Shown here piece by piece: positions 23,641-37,000 of a stretch of 64,000 nucleotides of DNA. Within the stretch, counting starts at the first letter, position 1, and every line of letters begins with the position of its first letter. The DNA lies in the NCBI GenBank assembly GCA_023846275.1, contig CM043878.1:7681501-7745500 (forward strand), read 5' to 3'. Under the pieces are notes generated by a model. The model worked only from the letters and a program-made list of their open reading frames with translations, ran no database searches and was not told the DNA's origin. The translations under genes were made by a program, and so were the position numbers. The DNA comes from Vanilla planifolia. Taxonomy: Eukaryota > Streptophyta > Magnoliopsida > Asparagales > Orchidaceae.

Positions 23641-26599
23641 CTCGCTGCGATGAAGAAGAAGGTGACTAATCCAACCGTCCACGCGTCCCGTGTCATTTTT
23701 AACGGCGGATATGACATAAATCATCGACGGCGAGATCGCACGGCACCTGAAAGAACTGACGGTTAGATGTCAATACTGGTCCAATGATTTGATTACATTT
23801 TCTCCCATAAATATACCAATTATGATGTTTAAACTGTTATTTTTTATTTGTTAATCAATAATAATATTTTGTATTATCTTTTATATTTATCTTTTTTTCA
23901 ATTTAAAATTATTATATATATCAACTTTCAAGTTGAACATTATTCCAGACAAAATTTCATATCAACAAAGTAAATGATAATACAAAGACAAAAATATGAA
24001 CTTGTAATTCTCAATCATCAACCAAAACATAAACTTTATCATGCAAAGTTTATCAAGGATCTTTGATTTAAAGCTATTATTTAATGATAAAATAATATTA
24101 AAAAAACAAAAATAATAAATACAAAATAATTCTATGTAGCATAAGATGAGATGTGTTATATCAATTTTTTATAAAATAAATATTTTTTAATATTTAAAAA
24201 TAAAAATATATATATATTAAATAATTTCATCTTTTTTTTGCTTATGTAATACAATTTTTTTAAGAAATTAATGTTGCTAAATTTATCTTCTAAGAAATTA
24301 TTGAAATATTTTATTAACAAGTTAATAAATGAAATATAGAGAAATCTTTTAAATAAATACTTTTTTATAATTATAATATTTATTTGATTTTTTTTATTCC
24401 AATTTCTTTGTTAGATCAATCTCAAATCAATCTCAATTGGTATGATACAATATTTACTATTCCAAATCAATACTTAGGAATTAAATATTGGAGATTAAGA
24501 ATTAAGAATTATGGATTAGAGATTATGAATTAGGGATTATGAATTATAAATTAAGGACTAAAAATTAAAAACATGTGATGGCATTCCATTATATTAGATG
24601 CAAATGAATATAATTATACATTTGTGTATTTCAATCTTCATGAGTAGCTATTATGTGGTCATTTGTTCTACATGCCCAATAAGTTATGTGTCTACATATT
24701 GTCCAACTATTTATGAATTTAATTAAAAAAATTTAATTATTTCTAAGGTTTTAAAATCACCTAAAACACATAATTGATCCATCATAATGATTATTGAAGA
24801 CGAGATAATAAATTAATTACTTAGGTTTCATAGTATTTTTTCTTAACTATAAGTAGAACTTTGTTGTCTTTAATAATAAAATATGATCATTATTTTGCAT
24901 CCACTAGTTCTAAGTAACTCTCTCCTTTCTCTTCCTTCTTAGCTCTTCTTTAATGCCTTTCTTCTCTTCTAAAAATTCACTTATTGATCATAGATTCCAT
25001 TTTAATATAAATTTTATGTCGTGCCCTCTTCATAATGCCTCGTCTCAATCAAAATTACTATGAGTGTTCAAATAGTTCACCATCTATTGGCCTTTATTTT
25101 GGTTGGAATCTATCATTGGAATGTTAAGTTAGGTTTAAAAAAAGTTAGGAATTAATTAAAGTTTTCTTGAAATCAAAGTTTTAAAAATTATAATATTTAT
25201 TAATTTTTTAATTAGTTGGATCTTCAAAAATTCATCAAATAATTATATTTAAATCTTATAGATGAGATGTATTAATTGTCTAGATTTAATAATTTTTTTA
25301 TAACAAGTAATATTTTTAATAAAATTTCAAACTTAAAATACAAAAAACTATTATTTAATTATTTTCTTTAAATATCCTACAACTCTTAATTTTATATTCA
25401 TCATGCTTTCATTTTAAGTTGCAAAAAGTTTTATTTAACTTATTCTTTTATGCTTTAGGACTTAGTAAAATTTAATAAATTTTTAAAACAATTTATTATT
25501 TCTATTTTTAAAATTTTTTTTAAGCTCATAAAATAAATTCTTATAAATATCTGATTTCTATTATATTATTTAGAAAATCCAAATTTTCATAAACTTATGC
25601 TGTTGGATTTTAATAATTTGTATTATTTACTTTAAATTTATCTCTCTTTTAAATACTATATATGTTTTTAGTGATATATAATATTTTTTAAAAAAATATA
25701 ATTTTTAAAAATATTAACAAAATTTTCAAAATTTAAAATACTTGAAATAATAATCAATCTTAATTTTTATTTAACATAAAATATTAGAATTTCTCATTTT
25801 TATAAGAGTTTTGATGAATCGCGAAATCATAGTTTTACATTTAATTTAAGCAAAAAAAATAATTAAAATTTATTAAGAAATATTTTTTTATTTTTGTATC
25901 TCACTTTTAAAATATTACACTATCATTGTGATGTCTCTTGTACTCTTTTTTTTTTCATGAAACTTACAAAAAATTTAATATAAATATTTTTTTCATATTT
26001 TATTCTTTTTATGAATGCATTTTCTCGTAGACTTCTCAATTTTTTAGAGTATAAAATAAAATTTTGATTCTTTTCTTGAATATATTTTATTATAAAATAT
26101 TAAAATACAGATATCCATGAATAAACATAACCTTATATAATAAGTTTTACTTAGTGCTTTACATTATTTGTTGTATTTATTTTATTATTATATAATAATT
26201 AAAAATATTATTTTCCTTAATAATTTCAGATTTATAGATGTTTGTAAAGCATCTTTTTAACAAGACATTACTTTAAATTTGATAATTCTTTTTTACATAA
26301 GTAAATAATTTTATCTCCCAAAAAATGTTATACAAACTCTTTTCATTATTTTATTTTTATTTTAACATTTAATAATCTATTTCTATTGATATAACCATTT
26401 AAACATTATAATAATAAATCATCCTTTAAAAAAAGAAATTTAAACTGAAAGATTAATTCTGTTATTTAATATTGAATTTTTAAAATTTATAAAACATATA
26501 GAAAAATATTTTTAAGTTATTATTATAATATAAATTAAAATATTATTTTTGGCACATAGTAGAGCATTTTATTTTATTTTATTTTTTAAATGATTTTTA
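23641..26599. other. AT-rich gene-less stretch between eL32 and FKBP62
   Basis: About 3 kb of very AT-rich DNA between two divergent genes. Apart from a small minisatellite at 24480-24571, I see no coding frame, RNA gene or clear transposon. Confidence 0.7.
24480..24571. repeat. Imperfect minisatellite of GATTA/GAATTA units
   Basis: A short stretch repeats variants of 'gattaagaatta' and 'gattatgaatta' about seven times with small length changes. It is a local slippage-type repeat without coding content. Confidence 0.7.
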
Positions 26600-26667
26600 T
26601 GGGCCAGCAGCAACTGAGTTTGTGCATATTGTTTATCAGTTCTGAAAAGGTCTCTTAAATAGGCCCA
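26600..26667 (+). promoter_or_regulatory. FKBP62 promoter with two site II-type motifs
   Basis: TGGGCC at 26600-26605 and its complement GGCCCA at 26662-26667 lie 215-285 bases upstream of the FKBP62 start codon. They are followed by a CT-rich stretch typical of plant core promoters and 5' leaders. Site II (TGGGCY) elements are known from plant housekeeping promoters. I did not see a perfect heat-shock element in the 250 bases upstream. Confidence 0.45.
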
Positions 26668-26882
26668 TCTTCCCAAAATAATCATCCCTTTCTCTCTCGA
26701 AGCATCTCGTTTCTTCTTCTGACTCTCGGCTGATCAGAAGAAGTCTCCAGAAGCTCTTTCCAATCCGTCTTCTGCCTCCATAAAACCCTTCTCCATTTCC
26801 CACGGGCCCGTAGTTCGCTTCTGTTTGTCGTCGGCATTTATTTCATCCGTTTGATTCCTTGCTGTAGAGATAAGAGAAGGTA

Positions 26883-29800
26883 ATGGACGAGGACTTCGAC
26901 TTGCCCGAGGGCGGGGACGTGATGGACGAAGAAATGGATCTTCCCGACGACAACCCAACCATCAAGGTCGGGGAGGAGAAGGAGATCGGAAAGCAGGGTC
27001 TTAAGAAAAAGCTTGTCAAGGCCGGGGAGGGTTGGGAGACCCCGGAAGTCGGCGACGAGGTCGAGGGTAGGATCTAGAGGTGGACTTCTGGTGTCTGGTT
27101 TTGTGGATCTTTTATTTCTTATGGATTTCGTGGTTTCTGCGATGCAGTACACTACACTGGGACGCTGCTGGATGGCACGCAGTTCGATTCCAGCCGTGAT
27201 CGGGGAACGCCGTTTAAGTTTAAGCTTGGCCAAGGTGGGTTTTTACCCCTCTTGTAGTTTTGGAGAGTGTTCACTCTTTTGATGTGTGGTTATTAATGCT
27301 GTGGATGGAACCTCTCGGCTTTCGTATATGATGTTGTTAGGGTTTGTCTTTCAATTTGTGATTCCCACTTATGTTGATTACGTAACTTGTTGACGATATT
27401 GATTGTTATTGAAGAATGGCTTAACAAATTAGAAATAAACTGCATTAGGTTGTGTTTGATGATCTAGGTTGTGTTTGATGCAAACTTTGTTTCTGCAGGT
27501 ATAGTTTTATTGATGATTTAGGTTGTGTTTGATGCAGTTATTGTTGAGTACGAAGTTAGGTTAACATATGTTGTGTTAAAGCAATCATTAAAAAAACTTT
27601 TTTTTTTGCGTTTTCATTACGATTGATCTCTGATCATGATATATCAGTGAACCTACATCTGTAATTCTAAATTTGAAGGTATTTGAGTGATAATTAGCTT
27701 AAAACTAAGGGATTCAGATTCAAATTCTGTTATGTTTGATCTTGTTTTGGAGTTGTATGTGTAATGACATGAACATAACATAAATTTGCTGGAAAGACTT
27801 CTTTTTTTGGGGGAAATTTTCCTTGAATGATACTCTAGTTTGGTCCACAGATTGCAGTATTGAATCTGCTTCCATCATTTTTTTTTTCCTTTTAGTGCCC
27901 AATATGCTTCTGTTTGTCAAGTTTACAACCATCTTCTTGATCTCTTTTCAACTAGGCTTTAATTGTCAATCGTATGTCTTATACTCCAGCTTGTGCTTAC
28001 ATAACTTTTCAGTGTTCAATTTGTTTACAAGTTTTGTATTTAAGATTGCTGCATGTTTAACTCATTCAAGGAACAATTAAGAAGTGGACTTCAACATTGT
28101 CTACATTCATACAAAGCAAATTTGTGATATTTAAAATGTTTTTTTTGGAGTTCTTCGTTTTGTAGTTTCAAATACCTTTCTTGATGGTTTTGATGTCACG
28201 TTGTAGGCCAAGTTATCAAGGGATGGGATCAAGGTATTAAAACCATGACGAAGGGTGAAAATGCCATCTTCACCATTCCTGCAGAGCTTGCCTATGGCGA
28301 GTCCGGTTCTCCTCCAACGATCCCACCAAATGCCACTCTCCAGTTTGATGTAGAGTTGCTATCTTGGTCTAGCGTCAAGGACATATGCAAGGATGGAGGA
28401 ATCTTCAAGAAGATCTTAAAGGAAGGAGAAAAATGGGAGAATCCAAAGGACCTTGATGAAGTCCTTGGTTTGTGCCATTTACTCGTTTGCTTCAATACTT
28501 CTTCTGCTCGACCATACTTTTTCTGAAGCAGATGCTGATAGTTTAACTCAATGATACAGTGAAATATGAAGCTTTTCTTGAGGATGGTACAGTGATATCT
28601 AAATCTGATGGTGTTGAATTCACAGTCAAAGATGGTTGGTCTTAACAATAAAATATTCTTGGTTGTCATCTTGTTAGGTAACTGTTGAATAAATGCTTTA
28701 TTTATTGATTTTTTTTTTTTTTTGGTGAATTCAGGATACTTCTGTCTTGCTCTAGCAAAAGCTGTTAAGACTATGAAGAAGGGTGAGAAGGTGCTCCTCA
28801 CTGTAAAGCCCCAATGTGAGTCCTATGATGAGCTCATCTCTGTAACAATGTATTTGAAGAAGATGCTATTTGTTGACGAATTTTAATGGATCAGATGGTT
28901 TTGGGGAGAAAGGAAGGCCTGCTTCTGGTGACGAAGGTGCTGTGCCACCAAACGCAACCCTTTTAATCAATTTTGAGCTTATTTCATGGAAGAGTGTCAC
29001 TCAGATTGGTGAAGACAAGAAGGTGTTGAAGAAAACTCTCAAGGAAGGGGAAGGGTATGAGAAACCCAACGATGGTGCCATTGTGACAGGTATTACTGTT
29101 CTCTTTCCTGGTGTTACCTTCATCTTTGTGCTTTGAAATGATCATCAAAAGTTGGTTATCTGCCTAAATGAAACATTCTGCTTGCAGTTAAGCTGATAGG
29201 GAAATTGCAAGATGGAACAGTATTTATCAAGAAAGGGCATGATGATGTTGAGCCATTGGAGTTTAAGACAGATGAAGGTATTCTATTCTCCTCATGCAGG
29301 TTTTCAAACTCCTTAAAAAATATTTTTTATGAAAAGAATTCTCCTTTGGGTGATGGTACAGAGCAAGTTATCGATGGATTGGAGCGTGCTATCTTAGCCA
29401 TGAAGAAGGGTGAAGTAGCCCTGGTCACAATCCCACCAGAACATGCTTTCGGTTCAACCCAATCAAAACAAGATCTTGCTGTGGTTCCTCCAAACTCGGT
29501 TGTTTATTATGAAGTGGAACTCGTATCATTCGTCAAGGTTTGTTGTGTTCACCATTTAAATCCATCATGCAACCAATTTGTCTTAAGGTTTCACTTTTGA
29601 GGTAACATTTGTGTAGGAAAAAGAGTCGTGGGATATGAATAATATAGAGAAGATTGAAGCAGCTGCCAAGAAGAAGGAAGAAGGAAACGCCCTATTCAAG
29701 CTAGGAAAATTTGCAAAAGCCTCGAAGAGATACGAGAAAGTATACGATCACCTAATTCACATTCTTCTTCATTCAATGACGCCCTTCTGATCCTTTTGGG

Positions 29801-30505
29801 TTTGCGTACAATAGGCTGCAAAGCTCATAGAGCATGACAGCTCGTTCAGTGATGAAGAGAAGCAGCAATCCAAGGCCTTGAAGGTTACCTGCAACCTTAA
29901 TGATGCAGCTTGCAAGCTGAAGCTTAAAGACTACAAAGAAGCTGCTAAACTATGCACTAAGGTATGCAACTGTGCTTGACGTGCTTCTTTTTGTTTGCGT
30001 TTAGCTTACATGTTGTGTGTCTACAGGTGCTTGAAACAGAGAGCAGGAATGTTAAAGCCTTGTACAGGAGGGCGCAAGCTTACAATCAGCTTGCTGATTT
30101 GGATTTGGCTGAATTGGACATAAAGAAGGCCCTTGAGATAGATCCTGATAATAGGTCAAAGCCTTCTCTTTTCTTCATTTTTGTTTTGGGGGTTTTCCTG
30201 ATGACTAACTGTTCATTATGTGATCAGGGAGGTGAAGTTGGAATACAGAACTCTGAAGCAGAAAATGAAGGAGTATAACAAGAAAGATGCCAAGTTCTAT
30301 GGAAACATGTTTGCCAAATGGAGCAAGGTGGATCAAGCGGAGTCAAATGTGAGATTTTTGTTGTTGTTTTGTTGGATTGATGATTGCTCGCAAATAACAG
30401 TTAAACTAATGATGTTACTTTGTTTGTATGTATGATATGCTGAAGACTGGAGCTAAGTTGCAGGAACTGGAGAGCGAGCCCATGAGCGTAGACAGTGCTG
30501 CTTGA
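26883..30505 (+). CDS. FKBP62: FKBP62/ROF1-type multidomain peptidyl-prolyl isomerase
   Basis: A large immunophilin that isomerises prolyl bonds and binds HSP90; in Arabidopsis ROF1/FKBP62 acts in the heat-stress response. Thirteen coding exons: 26883-27066, 27148-27234, 28207-28467, 28560-28634, 28735-28815, 28895-29089, 29188-29277, 29362-29537, 29617-29739, 29815-29961, 30027-30154, 30228-30348, 30446-30505. They join in phase to 575 residues, close to the usual 550-575. After an acidic start come three FKBP domains (about 60-150, 178-262 and 295-383), then a TPR region (about 395-530) beginning [11 protein letters not shown], and a basic segment [13 protein letters not shown] that fits the calmodulin-binding site. 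Only domain 1 keeps the active-site pattern ([21 protein letters not shown]); domains 2 and 3 lack the tryptophan and other pocket residues, as is usual in this family. FKBP65/ROF2 is an alternative name. Confidence 0.95.
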
Positions 30506-31049
30506 GCTTCGTTTGTTTCTCTTCGATGTGTTTCAAAAGCGACTATGCTTGTTGTGCGAGTGGTGAGTTGTAACAGGCTTAACTTAGGCAGTAAGTTAAG
30601 AAGCGAGAGTAATTTTCTTAAATGCAAGGCTGCTTATGTAGTGCTTTCCTTCTTCGTTCAATCCTTTTGGTTTCGTTTGTTGACACTTGCTTGAAATTAA
30701 ATTTGTGAGCCCATGCTTGATCTAAAAGGTCGAAATGTTAACGATTTGGGCATGTCAAGTTTCTTTTACTAGAATATGCAATGATTAGCATTTGATTGTT
30801 CCTTCAAAACCCTTAATTCGATAGTCGACTTCATCAAAATGCAAAGCAAAATGCCATGGGAATGCTATGTATTTAAGCAAATAAACTACTTCAAAAACTA
30901 AAACATGCTTAAAGGTTGCAAGCATCTTGATGCATGCATAAGGTCAGAGAAACAAAGGTAAGAAATATCCTTGTTATGGTTTAGTTTCATTTCAAAGATT
31001 GAAACTATTTTAAAACTTTTAATCTATCAAAATGAAATCCATTCTCATC

Positions 31050-34000
31050 TTACAGCTCATCGACAACATCCGTTGGCTGATTGCTGCTCGAGGTTTTTCC
31101 ATTGACAGCTACAAGTTCTGTATCAAAGACGAGTGTAGCTCCTCCTGCAATGCAGGTTTTTGTTAACGTTTCTGAGAATTGAACGCAAAACTTCACCTTG
31201 TGCTTAAGTAATTAGGTTTACCGGGTATTTTTGGTGGTGATCCCTGAGCACCATAGCCGAGCTTTGCAGGTATCTTCAGCTTCCTCTTCTCGCCAACACA
31301 CATGCCTAACAGACCTTGATCCCAACCTACAAAAGAATTATTGCAAGTTGTTGTTATTTCTCTCACAGCTGTAAGCAGGATTGGATTAGTTTAAACAAAG
31401 GAAGGTCAAATGATTAACCTTTGATCACTTGACCACTGCCAAGCTCAAACTCAATAGGGTCACCTCTTTCATAACTGGAGTCGAAAACGCTCCCATCAGT
31501 AAGAGTGCCCTGAGAAATGAAATAAGAATGAGCTGTGGAAATGAAAAAATTCTACAATTATGAGTACTAAATCTACCTTTACATGCATGAAATTTTATAT
31601 GTTTGACGAAGATAACCACGTCTAAAAGAAAGAACACTCAGTTTTGATGTTAATCAATAATAATACTAATGAGTTCAATAGATTTCCACTAAAAACCTCA
31701 CTTTCATTTTTTGAATTCAACAATAAAAAAAAAGTTATTTTATTTCATACTAATAAGATATCCTATAATTATCACATTGTTATTTTTCCATATTTCATCT
31801 CCAACAAAATTTCACCCACTTCCATTTTAATAAATTCAACAATAAAAAAATTAATTTTTATACTAATATGTCTTTCTAAAATTATCACTCTATCATCCAT
31901 CAATAAAAAACATATGAAAATAACTTATCAATATAAATTTCAGATCTTTATTACAAACTAATATTTTATTATTATCTTTTAGTATACACTTTAGTTGAAT
32001 TTGATCTTGAGATTTGTTCAACTTTTCTTTAGCAATCAATGTTCATTTTCAAATAAAACTTCAAAACCAACATTCTTAATCCTACAATTTTTTTAATATG
32101 TCATCAAGCTAGTATATTACTTTCAAAATGTTTCATATTCTTAGGATTACATTAGACTATGAAATATCTTATTCTCTTTGACTTATTTTAATAACTCATA
32201 TTTTATTACTTTAACATCATTTACTAGAGAATTTTCTAGAACAGAATATAACGATATTATTTTTTTCTCGAAAAACATGTCTGACAAAATACATCAAAAT
32301 TTGATTGTGAATATATTTTCAGAAAGAACATGTCGTGAAGAATTCAACAATAAGTTTATTATAATATTTGGAAACCACTTAGAATTTTTATAAACATATT
32401 TTAGAATAAAAAAAAACATCATATACAAAGATATTTTAGAACAACTACATGTAAGATTTAATCATATATATCAATCAAAAAAATGAACAACTAAAGTCAC
32501 ATTTGAACTAAAATATAATAAAACGTATAATATACGATAAAACATATATTACAAAGTCTATAAAGAAATAATAAACATATATAATTTCTAATTGTTTCAT
32601 TAATTTTCTTAACATTGTTTGATTTATCAACATATGTTTTCACTTAATTAAGTAAAATTTATAATAGTCATGTTTAGTTGTTACTCCGTCAAGATAAATA
32701 GTCAATATCATATTCTCAATTTAGTTAATCATAAAAAAAATATCAATTATTGATTAATTATATCATATTTTCATGCATATTTATACTTAGTCTTTTAATA
32801 TTTTCAATAAACATATGTTTATCACAATCTAAATTGTGTGATACTTTAATTACTAGCCACATTCCAATAACAAATCTCAGTTGTGTGATTCATATATCAG
32901 TAGTTACGTCATGACAATAAATCTCAACCCTGTGATATACTAACCATTAGCCACCTCAAGACAACAAATCCAGGTCTCGTGGCATATTGCCAATAGCCAT
33001 AAAGATCAATACATTTTATATTTTAAAATTTACTAATTATTGATTTATTTTAATTGAATTTCATTAGCAATTCCCTTGTTTACTTCTAAGAGTAGTGCTT
33101 TGTATTACATAAACAATTATTGCTCAAATGTATTAATTTTGATGATTCACTTAAAAAAAATCGAGCTTGATTTTATTAAACTAAAAAATATAATTAACAC
33201 ACTTGTAATTAATGGTAATATTTCTTTCTCAATTCTTGAATGATCTACATTTTGATGTGTGATCAGGAGCAACCGTTTGTTATGTGATTTGGCAGTTGAT
33301 GCCTGTAGTGATGATGTATATATATGTCGCTTGCTGTGTGATATGACAGTACTGGTACTATTAGTATTAGAACTTGATTATTGAGCTACCTGTTATGTAA
33401 TCAAAAGCCACTACTTACTATGTGATCTGACGGTTGAGGTCTATAATGATGATGTATATATATGCTGTGCTATCTAGCGGTTACTGCTTATTGTGTGATT
33501 TGGTGATCTTAGTACCATTAACATCAGACATCGATGATTTAGCTTCCTTGCTGAGTGACCTGACGATTTAGGTCTATATTAAGTATATATATATATATAT
33601 ATAATTAATTAATATATATATATATATATATATATGCTACTTGTTGTGTGATGTAGCAATGGATATGAAAAGATGTCATGAGATATGATATTGAGATTAT
33701 GACGATAAAAGTTATTAAAGGAAAATCAAGATCTTCATAAATTAAAAAAAATATTGAATGAAAAATAAGAAAAACTAAGGTCAAACCAACTTCGATAAAA
33801 AAATTTGCATGTAAATATTCATACAAATTATTTGTAAAAAAATAAAGATTTGGAAATTGTCATATTCTAAAGATTAAAAGTTATAACATATTTTATATTA
33901 TATCTCAAAATTTTTGTGTTATATGCTTACAGAGTTGTAGGAATATAGTTTTCAATTCTCTTGATATCATGTATATTATCACAATATTTAAGATTAAATA

Positions 34001-37000
34001 TATGATGTTTAACATTCAATTTTATAATAGTTTATTTATGTTATCAGTTTATCTACTGAGTCATTATACTCATTCTCTTATTTGCATTACAGAACATGAC
34101 ATAGATTCACACTGAGTGAGAATATTTAGTATACAAGAATAGAAATTGAGAACTAACAGCCAATTGCTTTACAAATAGTAAGTGGTTTATATTGCGAACT
34201 CCTATATATAGATTTTTGAAGACTCTTTGATGTGATTTTTCTTTGTAGTAATGTGATTTTATTATGATGACACAATGTGTTATGATGTTATAAGTTCTCT
34301 TGTGATGATATGATTTTATAGTAATACTATGTTTCAATATTGATATATTTGGTTGATATAAATTGTTGTTGATATAAATTGATAGAACACTGCATGTATA
34401 TGAGAAAATTGATAATTTCTAGAGAATGTTCTATTCGTTTGTTTTCTGAATTTGAATTATCAAAGGATTAGGAGAAGTTAATTGTCATTCTTTGCCTAAG
34501 TAAACATTTTAGGTCCTCTTAAAACTTTAACTTTGTTTATTTCTCAAATATTTTAAATTAGAGAAAAATTAAAAGTTAAAGAACAAACGGGGTGTGACAC
34601 CTACTCTTGATTACATTGTTTTTACCAACAAACTTCTTTCATGTAATTTGGAAAACAAGCATTGGATGTTAACAAACACAACTAAAAATAACATTCCAAA
34701 TAAGAGTAATTTTCTATCACTACCCAAGGTACCTTATAAGATTTTTTTATAGTAAAAATAAACTCCTAATATTTTAATATATAATCCTTAAAAACCATTT
34801 TAACTATTTTTTTTCCTAACTTCCATGATAAATGCATAAAACCATTAGAAGATGTCAAGTACTCAAACATCTAATCCAAGAATGATATTACAAACTGTGT
34901 AATATGCTCATCCATAAAAGCAAATGTTCCATTACCATATTAGATCCATGCATCCAAACAATTCAATGTTACTAAAGATTATTGACTCTTCAAAGCAATA
35001 ATATGCTATCTTTTTTCTTGAAAAGTATTAATAAACAAAAATAATATGCTAGCTTCAACTCCATTTACCATACCAAGCACTTTAACACCATGAAAACAAT
35101 CAAATGCCCTTGTTTGGTCTTCTACATGCATATCATAATCTCATCCAATAAAAATCATTTGTTTAATTAGATCCATCCATCAAAGCATTCCAAAAGTTTT
35201 CCTTAATACTAATATCTAATCCTATCTTAGAGGAAAAAGCATTAAATAATATAAATAGCTTTGATTGGTTGCATCAATTTTTAAAGAAAGGATTCTATCC
35301 CTTATTCAATCGATGCTTGCTACAATATCTTTCAAATTCATATTCTAAACCATAACTACTTAGAGAAAATCTCCACCATATTACTTAAAAGTGGAATCTC
35401 AAAGGAAAAATGCAAACAAAAATAAGAAAGAAGCAGAAAACACATGGGAAAGAAGAAAACCACAAAGTATACAATATATTGATTTGGTTAATACTCAATT
35501 AGCCTACTCTACCATCCACATCTAAAGAGATCCTCTGTTCATTCTACCAAAAGCATATTTTGCATTTTATTTGTAAACTTTTTTTATACTCAAAATTATT
35601 GTTAATGCATGTGTGTGACCTAGGTGAGTGTGCATGACACGATACACTAAGATGAAGATTATACAAGCACACATCCTTCACAATGTTTTGCATCATCTTG
35701 GAGTCAATTAAGACAAATTTTGGTGGGTATACAAGTATTTTGTTAATTTTGCATAATACCAAAAGATCCCTAACTTGCCTCAAACAATTACACATTAAAA
35801 GACTCACCAGCCTTCAATTTTTCAAATTTTTTCTATCAATTGTCTAGAATATTAGCAAATAACCAAGCAATTGTCCTAGATACCATTGCTTATATAAGAG
35901 AACTTACAATTGGATTACTCCCTTAGACTTCTAAGAAAAGCCATGTTCGCAATCTCCATGCATTATTGAATGTAAGTTTAGCATAAGCAACTCCCTTCAA
36001 GATTTTAATCATGGGTGTAACTTCAATTGAAGGTGATATTATGATACCTTCACTCTCTACTTTCTAAAAATACAGAGTTTTTCTATTATTTTTGTTGCTA
36101 AACTGTTTTTCTTATATGTGGCTATAATCTTGCTAAGTTCTATAGAATCACAAAAACATGATAGGTATTTGACAAATCTTTCAATATTCAACCTATGTCT
36201 TGTTGGTTTAATAAAAACATATTCTTTTTTGGTGGTAAACACTCATGTTGTCATGCATCTATTTTTCTAAAGATCAAACTAAAGAAAATAAAAATAGTTG
36301 TGGACTTAAAGTTAGCTTACAGCACATTGCTTTGAATTTTCTTCTTGAAAATCTATCATGATTTATACTATTTGCTAGTTGTTTTTCAATCTAAGCCCAT
36401 ATCATTTATTGTCTACCCAATAATTGTAAGCATTCTGATATTCTCAAACACTTGCTTGTCACACCTCATTAAGGTCTAATCCATGGTGACATAAATCGCA
36501 TCACATAAACTCCTCAATCATTTTCCTTAATCTTCACATCAAGTTTAGATACCTTTGTCAATATCCATCAGATTAATCAAAATATTTATCCAATTTCCTC
36601 CATATACCATCCTCAAGCCATATTTGTTTCTTCAAAAACTGATTGATTTGATAGCGATTTGAACTTGCAACGTGTTTTCAATTGGAACCAAATCTCTTTC
36701 AAATACATCTCAAATGATATCTGAAATAGTAATAGCAACATGAAATAGTTCTATTGTGCTCATTCATTAGATCACATAAATCTTACCATGCTTCATACAA
36801 AATTTCTAGTTTTTCTGACTTCTTCATTAAAGCCTTGAAATATAACCTTTTCTCATAAGGATTTTTTTCATTAATTATTGACACATCTTGATTTTATTAT
36901 ATTAACCAAAGAAATTCAAATGCTTTGTTAATATCTATTATGACCAAACTATGCTAATCTTATCATCGACTCCAACAACTATGATCAACCACAATCTAAT

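Noticed and set aside
31644-32393. Two short + strand open frames (105 and 71 codons) in FKBP15 intron 3
   Set aside because: They are Ile/Asn/Lys/Phe-rich products of AT-rich DNA with no domain or coding signal.
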